From Candidatus Binatota bacterium (GTDB taxonomy: Bacteria; Desulfobacterota; Binatia; Bin18), in NCBI GenBank assembly GCA_011523315.1, contig WTHE01000459.1, positions 1 through 11,655 of the forward strand: a DNA stretch of 11,655 nt, in the 5' to 3' direction. The notes under the pieces were generated by a model that saw nothing but the letters and a program-made list of their open reading frames with translations, made no database searches and was not told where the DNA came from. This document shows, piece by piece, positions 6,996-11,655 of the stretch (position 1 is its first letter; each line of letters begins with the position of its first letter). The translations under genes and the position numbers were made by a program.

Positions 6996-8396
6996 CTAGC
7001 GCGCCGGGCGGCACTTCCAGTAGTAGTGGTGCATGGTCGGCCCTTCTTTGCGCCGCCGCAGGCTGAGGACGACGCTGTCGCCGACCCGCACGTCCTCGGG
7101 GTCCACATCGGTCATCTGAATATACAGCCGGCCGCCCCCGTCCAGATCGACCACGCTCATGATCGTTGGGGAATCCGCAGCCTGATACAGATGGTCTCGG
7201 GTGAAGGTGAAGACCTGACCGCTGCGGGCCAGCGGCACGTCCTGCATGGAGTCGTGGTTGTGGCAGGCAATGCAAATGCGGGTGATGGGGTACTGTTTCG
7301 CGCCGCAGCGCGGGCACTGCGAGCCGTACAGCCGAACGTTCTGCTTGTCCTCTTTGGCCAGAAACACGTTCGACAGCTCGGGACCGTCCTCGTGCTCGGC
7401 GTAATACGTTCGCATCTTCTTGAAGATCTGGTAGGAGGGATACAGGCGCTTCTCACTCAGGTGATCGGACACGGACTGGGCGGGAGTCCTGCTGGTGATG
7501 GCTTCGGTCACCCGCAACACAAAGCCGTCCGCTCCATCGCCGTAGCCCAGCAGCATCAGACGGTCTCCGGGACTGGCGCTCTCAAGGGCGGCCGCCAGCA
7601 ACAGCAAGGGTGCCGCACTGCCGCACGCCCCGACCTGACCGTACAGCGGATCCTGGATTTGGGCATCCTGAAAGCCCAGCTTTTTGGCCGCACCAGTATG
7701 CGCCCGGCCGTCCGGGGAGGGCAGAATCAGCCTGGCGCAGTCCTGGGCCTGGAGCCCGAGGGTGTTGAGCAGCCGCCTGCCGACGGCGACCACACTGGCC
7801 TGATAGCCCCGCTCAGAGCTGAAGCGCGACGCCTGGGTCTGAATAAAAGCGTCGCTATCGCGCCGCCATTCGTCCAGAAAATCGTCAGCCCGAGAGGCTG
7901 TGCCGAGAATCTCGGCGATCACGCCCTCACGGCCGAGCGTGACCGCACTGCCCGCATCGCCAAACCAGTCCTCCTGCCCCTCGCCGGGCTGTCCGTCGCG
8001 CACCTCGCCGGCGGCGATCAAGACCTGTGACAGGCGTCCGCTGCCGACGGCGTCCAGACCGGCCCGCACAGCGGTCAGGGCCGAACGCAGGCTGGCGCCA
8101 AAGTCGGCGGTTTCGCACTCCGGTCGCAGGTCGCAGGCTGCGGCCAGAAAGCTGGCTGCAGAACGCTGGCGGAACGGAGCCGAGGTCGAGGCAAAATACA
8201 CGCCGTCGATGTCGGTCTTGCCCGTGTCCTCAAGGCAGCGCTGAGCCGCCTCCAGGCCCAGGGTCAGCGCGTCCTCGTCAAAGTAAATTGCCGCCCGCTC
8301 GCCCCGGCCGGGACGCCGCGCCCAGGCGTGGCCGATCTTCTCGCGTTCCAGGCGATAAAAAGGAACGTGGTAGCCACAGCTGGTAATGCCGATCAT
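6996..8396 (-). CDS. HMG-CoA synthase-like thiolase-fold protein fused to a DUF35 (zinc ribbon/OB) domain
   Basis: Two-domain protein of 466 aa. Residues 1 to ~300 follow the HMG-CoA synthase/KAS III version of the thiolase fold, from MIGITSCGYHVPFYRL to the late LLGYGDGADGFVL. Residues ~320-466 are a DUF35 domain: a rubredoxin-like zinc ribbon with C361-x2-C364-x10-C375-x2-C378, then an OB fold ending in RVGDSVVLSLRRR. DUF35 proteins bridge thiolases and HMG-CoA synthases and help place CoA substrates in archaea, and ChsH2 does so with the aldolase Ltp2 and the MaoC protein ChsH1 in steroid breakdown. By eye alignment to HMG-CoA synthase, the catalytic Glu, Cys and His are replaced by Thr71, Asp98 and Pro226, so ordinary HMG-CoA synthesis is unlikely. 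The ATG at 8396 starts at the family N-terminus, 26 nt after the MaoC-like gene. A longer frame upstream overlaps that gene and was not used. Confidence 0.88.
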   Translation of the reverse strand: MIGITSCGYHVPFYRLEREKIGHAWARRPGRGERAAIYFDEDALTLGLEAAQRCLEDTGKTDIDGVYFASTSAPFRQRSAASFLAAACDLRPECETADFGASLRSALTAVRAGLDAVGSGRLSQVLIAAGEVRDGQPGEGQEDWFGDAGSAVTLGREGVIAEILGTASRADDFLDEWRRDSDAFIQTQASRFSSERGYQASVVAVGRRLLNTLGLQAQDCARLILPSPDGRAHTGAAKKLGFQDAQIQDPLYGQVGACGSAAPLLLLAAALESASPGDRLMLLGYGDGADGFVLRVTEAITSRTPAQSVSDHLSEKRLYPSYQIFKKMRTYYAEHEDGPELSNVFLAKEDKQNVRLYGSQCPRCGAKQYPITRICIACHNHDSMQDVPLARSGQVFTFTRDHLYQAADSPTIMSVVDLDGGGRLYIQMTDVDPEDVRVGDSVVLSLRRRKEGPTMHHYYWKCRPAR

Positions 8397-8422
8397 GGCT
8401 GTACCTGCGGTCGTCAGCGCGC

Positions 8423-8884
8423 TCAGCTCACGGCCGCCTCTTTTTTGCGCAGCATGCCGGCCCGTCGGCAGCGCATGACCACCTCGCCCCGCTGGTTGGT
8501 GGCCCGGTGCTCGAACATCACAATGCCCCACTGCGGGCGTGACTTGGATTCGCGCTTGTCCACCACCTCAGTCTCGGCATACAGGGTGTCGCCGATGAAG
8601 ACCGGCTTGGGAAACTTGACCTCTTCAAAACCGAGATTGCCGACCGTCGTGCCCAGGGTGGTATCGCCGACCGACAGGCCGACGGTCAGACCCAGGGTGA
8701 ACAGGCTGTTGACCAGCCTTTGGCCGAACTCGGCCTTCTTGGAAAATTCCGCGTCCAGGTGCAGGGGCTGGGGGTTCATGGTCATGGTTGTGAACAACAG
8801 GTTGTCGGTCTCGGTAATCGTTCGTCCCGGCTGATGGTGAAAGATATCTCCGACGTTCAGTTCCTCAAAATGTTTGCCGGCCAT
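8423..8884 (-). CDS. MaoC-like hot-dog fold hydratase/dehydratase
   Basis: Single hot-dog domain of 153 aa of the MaoC/(R)-specific enoyl-CoA hydratase family, which adds or removes water at acyl-CoA double bonds. The hydratase region reads MTMNPQPLHLDAEFSKKAEFGQRLVNS in two overlapping parts (residues 34-52 and on), followed by the usual KFPKPVFIGDTLYAETEV. The catalytic His is kept (His42), but the position of the usual catalytic Asp (Asp31 in Aeromonas PhaJ) is Asn37 and the next conserved Asn is Gln39. I recall similar variants among mesaconyl-CoA-hydratase-like MaoC proteins, so this may be a subfamily trait. The start follows a strong GAGGAGG site. The gene lies between the amidohydrolase (48 bp upstream) and the thiolase-fold/DUF35 gene (26 bp downstream), an arrangement reminiscent of ChsH1 with ChsH2-Ltp2. 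The exact substrate is unknown. Confidence 0.9.
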   Translation of the reverse strand: MAGKHFEELNVGDIFHHQPGRTITETDNLLFTTMTMNPQPLHLDAEFSKKAEFGQRLVNSLFTLGLTVGLSVGDTTLGTTVGNLGFEEVKFPKPVFIGDTLYAETEVVDKRESKSRPQWGIVMFEHRATNQRGEVVMRCRRAGMLRKKEAAVS

Positions 8885-8932
8885 AGGCTCCTCCTCAGTA
8901 CGCTGTCCAACACTCGTGGCGGCCGCGCTGTC

Positions 8933-10084
8933 CTAGGCGGCCGACCGCTGCTGATACCAGATCCGTCCGTCCTTGACCGTCAGCTGAGTCACCAGGCGTT
9001 GGCGTCCGGTCATACGATTCTGGTCGGTATCGACAAAATCGAACGCGCCCTCTTCCAGGCGCAAGACCGCCACATCGGCCACGGCGCCGGGCTTGAGCGT
9101 CCCGATCCGCCCGGCTTCACCCACCGCCCGGGCCGGGTTGGCCGTGGTACGGACAATGACATCCTCCAGGCTCATACCCAGATTCAGGAGCTTGGACATG
9201 GTCGTCGGCAGGTCAAACACCGGCCCCCTGGTGGCGCTGCCCAGGGTCAGGTCGGTGGCAATCGTATCCGGATAAAAGCCGGCGTCCAGCACCCGCTTGA
9301 CAAACGGAAAGGGGAAATGCATCCGGCCGTGGGCGCAGTCGAAGAGAATCCCCTCTTTTTGGGCGTCCCAGACTTCCCGCAAGATCGCCTTTTTGTCCGG
9401 CCCCATAATCCCGTGGGTATAGCGGTGAAAACAGTGGGTGACCACATCGCCCGGTTTCAGAAAGGACAGGATGTGCGGAATCGGCAGCAGGGCATCGGTG
9501 ATATGGACCATCAGCGGCACCTCGGCCATGTCGGCCGCCTGGCGGGCCAGACGCAGCGGTTCGGTACCGGCCGAGTCGGGCACGACATTGTTGCTGAAGC
9601 GCAGCTTGACCCCGATGGCCAGGTCGCGATTGGCGCTGATCGTGCGCGCACAGCCCTCGGGGTCGGCGTAGGCCATGTGCATGAGTTCTCCGACTTGCAG
9701 GTGAATCAGGCCCAGGGCCGACAGGTGGACGAAGCACCGCAGCCGCACCTGACTGCGGTCGGCGACCGACTGACGCAGGCCGGGGAAAGTTGCCGACCCG
9801 GCGCTGCCCGCGTCAACAATCGTCGTCACTCCGCTTGCCGCGCAGCGCTGATCGGTTTCGCTCCCCATGTCGTGGGCGTTGACAAAGACGTGGGCGTGCA
9901 GATCGATCAGGCCCGGACACACCAGCCCGCCGCTGACATCCCGGACCCGCACGGCTTCGGATGCCGGGATATCCGGCTGGATCGCAGCAATCGTGCCGTT
10001 GTGAATCGCCACGTCGGCCTTGCCCCGAAACGGCCAGCCCGGGTCAATGACTTCCCCGCCCTTGAGTAGCAGATCGTAAGCCAT
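8933..10084 (-). CDS. amidohydrolase/deacetylase family metallohydrolase (COG3964-like)
   Basis: Cytoplasmic TIM-barrel metal hydrolase of 383 aa in the amidohydrolase superfamily, of the dihydroorotase-like branch that includes Atu3266 and EF0837. Metal-site residues are all visible: His63 and His65 in GLIDLHAHVF, a candidate carboxylated Lys160 in IGVKLRF, His194 in MVHITD, His217 in VTHCFH, and the catalytic Asp278 in ATDLT. The family stretch GPVFDLPTTMSKLLNLGM follows, and the usual beta-sandwich remnants are at both ends (LKGGEVIDP; LKPGAVADVAVL). Superfamily members of this type cleave N-acyl or O-acyl groups; I recall activity of Atu3266 on acetylated hydroxy acids, but substrates differ between members. 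An AAGGA site precedes the ATG by about 10 nt. It lies 23 bp downstream of the nitroreductase-fold gene and 48 bp upstream of the MaoC-like gene, so it is probably part of the same transcript. Confidence 0.9.
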   Translation of the reverse strand: MAYDLLLKGGEVIDPGWPFRGKADVAIHNGTIAAIQPDIPASEAVRVRDVSGGLVCPGLIDLHAHVFVNAHDMGSETDQRCAASGVTTIVDAGSAGSATFPGLRQSVADRSQVRLRCFVHLSALGLIHLQVGELMHMAYADPEGCARTISANRDLAIGVKLRFSNNVVPDSAGTEPLRLARQAADMAEVPLMVHITDALLPIPHILSFLKPGDVVTHCFHRYTHGIMGPDKKAILREVWDAQKEGILFDCAHGRMHFPFPFVKRVLDAGFYPDTIATDLTLGSATRGPVFDLPTTMSKLLNLGMSLEDVIVRTTANPARAVGEAGRIGTLKPGAVADVAVLRLEEGAFDFVDTDQNRMTGRQRLVTQLTVKDGRIWYQQRSAA

Positions 10085-10107
10085 AACAGTCTTTTCCTTG
10101 GATGCGC

Positions 10108-10743
10108 TTATTTTGCCTGCCAGGTGTTGCGATGGATGAGCCGCTGGAGGGGAATTTTCTTCGTGCGCGGTTTAGCGGGTCGCTGGGCCGGGTAGCCAAT
10201 CGTGATCAGACCGACCGGTCGCACATGATCGGGCAGCCCCAGAATGTCTACGACCTGGACCGGATCGTAGGCGCCAACAAAACAGGCGCCCAAGCCCTGC
10301 TCGACCACGCCGAGCAAAATCAGCAGGGAGGCAAACGCGGTATCGACCAGACTGTAGAAATTCCCCCGACCGCCATAGCGTTGTCCCATGCGCTGGGTAT
10401 CGGCACAGGTCGCAATAATCAGCGGCGCAGTCGCCACCGAGGTCTGGTCGAGGGCCGCCTTGGCCAGACGGGCGCGGACCTCGGGGTCTTGGACGAGAAC
10501 AAACTCCCAGGGCTGAAGATTGCCCGCGCTGGGCGCGCGCACCGCATACTCGAGCAAACGCTGCACAACTTCTTCTGGAATCGGCTCGGCCGTATAGGCG
10601 CGGATCATTGCCCGGCGTTTGACCACCGAGGCAAAGGAAGGCGACGCCGCAGGCGACGCGGCCGACTCAGCGGTTGCGGCTCGGGCCAGGACGAGCGCCG
10701 CCCCGGTCGTCTGGAGCAGTTTCCGGCGGGAGACGGTCGGCAC
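10108..10743 (-). CDS. nitroreductase-fold flavoprotein with a Tat-type signal peptide
   Basis: FMN-dependent nitroreductase-family protein of 211 aa. Residues ~40-200 show the fold: RRAMIRAY (43-50, FMN phosphate contacts), PSAGNLQPWEF (71-81), GLGACFVGAYDP (150-161) and TIGYP (181-185). In front is a twin-arginine-like signal: SRRKLLQ (5-11), a short hydrophobic run GAALVLA and a possible ATA-E cleavage after Ala25. Export of a cofactor-loaded protein fits the Tat route, so it may act in the periplasm. The start is a GTG at 10743 with AAGGA seven bases before it. An ATG at 10751 is out of frame. The next in-frame Met (46) would cut into the domain. The gene is 62 bp after the beta-propeller gene and 23 bp before the amidohydrolase. 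Its substrate is unknown; dehalogenase-like and flavin-reductase-like relatives exist in this family. Confidence 0.88.
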   Translation of the reverse strand: MPTVSRRKLLQTTGAALVLARAATAESAASPAASPSFASVVKRRAMIRAYTAEPIPEEVVQRLLEYAVRAPSAGNLQPWEFVLVQDPEVRARLAKAALDQTSVATAPLIIATCADTQRMGQRYGGRGNFYSLVDTAFASLLILLGVVEQGLGACFVGAYDPVQVVDILGLPDHVRPVGLITIGYPAQRPAKPRTKKIPLQRLIHRNTWQAK

Positions 10744-10805
10744 GAAGACATCCTTCTCGTCACAACGCGAGGCGAAACGGCCGTGAGACAGTCGGCAGGC
10801 GCACC

Positions 10806-11655
10806 CTAGCGCTGTACGAAGCGCAGGACATTACCCCCGCCGGTCTGGGTGGCGCCAAGCTCAATCTTGGTCAGCAGTTCGAGGCTTTCGGCGTCGAAAA
10901 CCGCCACGTCGTGCCAGTTGCTGCCACAGTATATCTTTTTGCCCTCAGGATGGATGAAGGGCATGAAATAGGTATTGGGCAGCGGGCGGCTCTTCTCGAT
11001 CTGACGGGTTTGCAGATCAACCCGCCACAGGCGGTTATAGGCGAAATAGGCTTTTCTGGTTGTGGGCGACAGAGCCCCGGTCAGCACATAGAACTCCGGG
11101 CTGAAGGGCTGCAACTCGACCACCTCGACCTCGGGTTCGTCCTCGTTCAGGTCCAGAGAGGCGATGCCGAGCGTGGTCTGTCCGGTAATCGTGTCGGCCA
11201 CAAACGCGCCAAAAGAGACCAGGTGGCCGTGCTCCTGATACGGGTTGCCGAGCGGCAGACCATCGGTTCGACTAACCCCGGTGAGATTCCGATTCAGCAG
11301 CGGCAGGCTGTCGAGCCGCTGTCCGGTTTCGGTATCGTACACAAAAATATCCTGGCCGACGCTGAAGATGTACAGCCGCGTATCGTCTTTGGAGGTGGCC
11401 AGCGACATCACCTGGCGGGGAGCGGGAAAGGTCAGCAGCGTCTGCTGGGTATCGAGATCAATGACCCGGATACGGTTGTCGAGCGCCGTGTAGCTGCCCA
11501 GCTCTTTTTGCAGCGGCATCTCGTGGATGAACAGCCGGTTGCCCTGGGCGTTGACGTCAATCGCCATGGTCCGGACCAGCTCGGTATCGCTGGACAGCGG
11601 GAAGCTGGTGACCTGCTTGCCCTCGTCAAGATCGACCATGGCCACGCTCTGCGAC
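10806..11655 (-). CDS. YVTN/WD40-like beta-propeller protein (5' end outside window)
   Basis: The C-terminal 280 or so residues of a beta-propeller resemble the beta subunit of quinohemoprotein amine dehydrogenase and related YVTN-repeat proteins. Blade-like units recur with a hydrophobic-Asp start and a Pro-Leu or similar end, e.g. MVDLDEGKQVTSFPL, VIDLDTQQTLLTF, VYDTETGQRLDSLPL, RVDLQTRQIEKSRPL and VFDAESLELLTKIEL. The tail GGGNVLRFVQR resembles the closing strand of such proteins. The frame stays open to the right edge (reading SQS before the GTG at 11645), and the first visible blade is already in progress, so the true start, and any signal peptide, lie beyond the window. Two active-site cysteines typical of enzymes were not seen (only Cys240). 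It is likely a secreted binding or redox-partner protein, and it is the first visible gene of the minus-strand cluster. Confidence 0.8.
   Translation of the reverse strand, partial: SQSVAMVDLDEGKQVTSFPLSSDTELVRTMAIDVNAQGNRLFIHEMPLQKELGSYTALDNRIRVIDLDTQQTLLTFPAPRQVMSLATSKDDTRLYIFSVGQDIFVYDTETGQRLDSLPLLNRNLTGVSRTDGLPLGNPYQEHGHLVSFGAFVADTITGQTTLGIASLDLNEDEPEVEVVELQPFSPEFYVLTGALSPTTRKAYFAYNRLWRVDLQTRQIEKSRPLPNTYFMPFIHPEGKKIYCGSNWHDVAVFDAESLELLTKIELGATQTGGGNVLRFVQR

Noticed and set aside
5779..6999. Long plus-strand open frame of 406 codons opposite the luciferase-like gene
   Set aside because: It is a high-GC antisense shadow. The minus-strand frame has clear family motifs and a strong ribosome binding site, and the plus-strand translation has none.
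8397..8531. 45-residue extension of the thiolase-fold/DUF35 protein
   Set aside because: It overlaps the end of the MaoC-like gene, is Arg/Gly/Pro-rich without family similarity, and the family N-terminus begins at the ATG at 8396.
8720..10069. Plus-strand open frame of 449 codons opposite the amidohydrolase
   Set aside because: It is rich in His, Gln, Arg and Gly with no recognisable motif, while the opposite strand has the full amidohydrolase metal site.

Overview
The window is a high-GC bacterial chromosome segment with two gene blocks that face each other. The first block (+ strand, 25-5253) holds conserved housekeeping genes: prfA, prmC, murA, hisD and hisB. The second (- strand, running from the right edge down to 5471) holds accessory metabolic genes. 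Between them lies a 217-bp convergent gap (5254-5470). I see no rRNA, tRNA, CRISPR array, insertion sequence or phage gene.

Organism: the order prfA-prmC-murA followed by his genes is, from memory, typical of deltaproteobacteria-like lineages such as Geobacter, where hisG sits between murA and hisD. Here hisG is absent. The - strand set (luciferase-like monooxygenase, MaoC protein, thiolase-fold/DUF35 fusion, COG3964-type amidohydrolase) is common in uncultured soil and marine bacteria with large catabolic repertoires. My best guess is a deltaproteobacteria-related lineage such as Binatota or Tectomicrobia. This is inference from gene content and order only.

Plus-strand block: the genes are packed with overlaps or gaps of a few bases (8 nt prfA/prmC; 8-bp overlap prmC/murA; 4-bp overlap murA/hisD; 86-bp overlap hisD/hisB), so one polycistronic transcript is likely. 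PrmC methylates the GGQ glutamine of the release factor encoded just upstream. MurA makes the first committed peptidoglycan precursor. HisD and HisB catalyse the last step and a middle step of histidine synthesis.

Minus-strand block, in transcription order: a beta-propeller protein (5' end outside the window), a Tat-signal nitroreductase-fold protein, a metal-dependent amidohydrolase/deacetylase, a MaoC-like hot-dog protein, an HMG-CoA synthase-like protein fused to a DUF35 zinc-ribbon/OB domain, a luciferase-like flavin monooxygenase, and, after a 134-bp gap, a small one-pass membrane protein with a leucine-heptad coil. Gaps of 23-65 bp among the first six genes suggest an operon. MaoC plus thiolase-fold plus DUF35 plus a monooxygenase suggests oxidative breakdown of an acyl-CoA-linked or cyclic compound. 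The thiolase-fold protein appears to lack the whole HMG-CoA synthase catalytic triad, and the MaoC protein lacks its usual catalytic Asp, so the chemistry may be unusual. The substrate cannot be read from the sequence.
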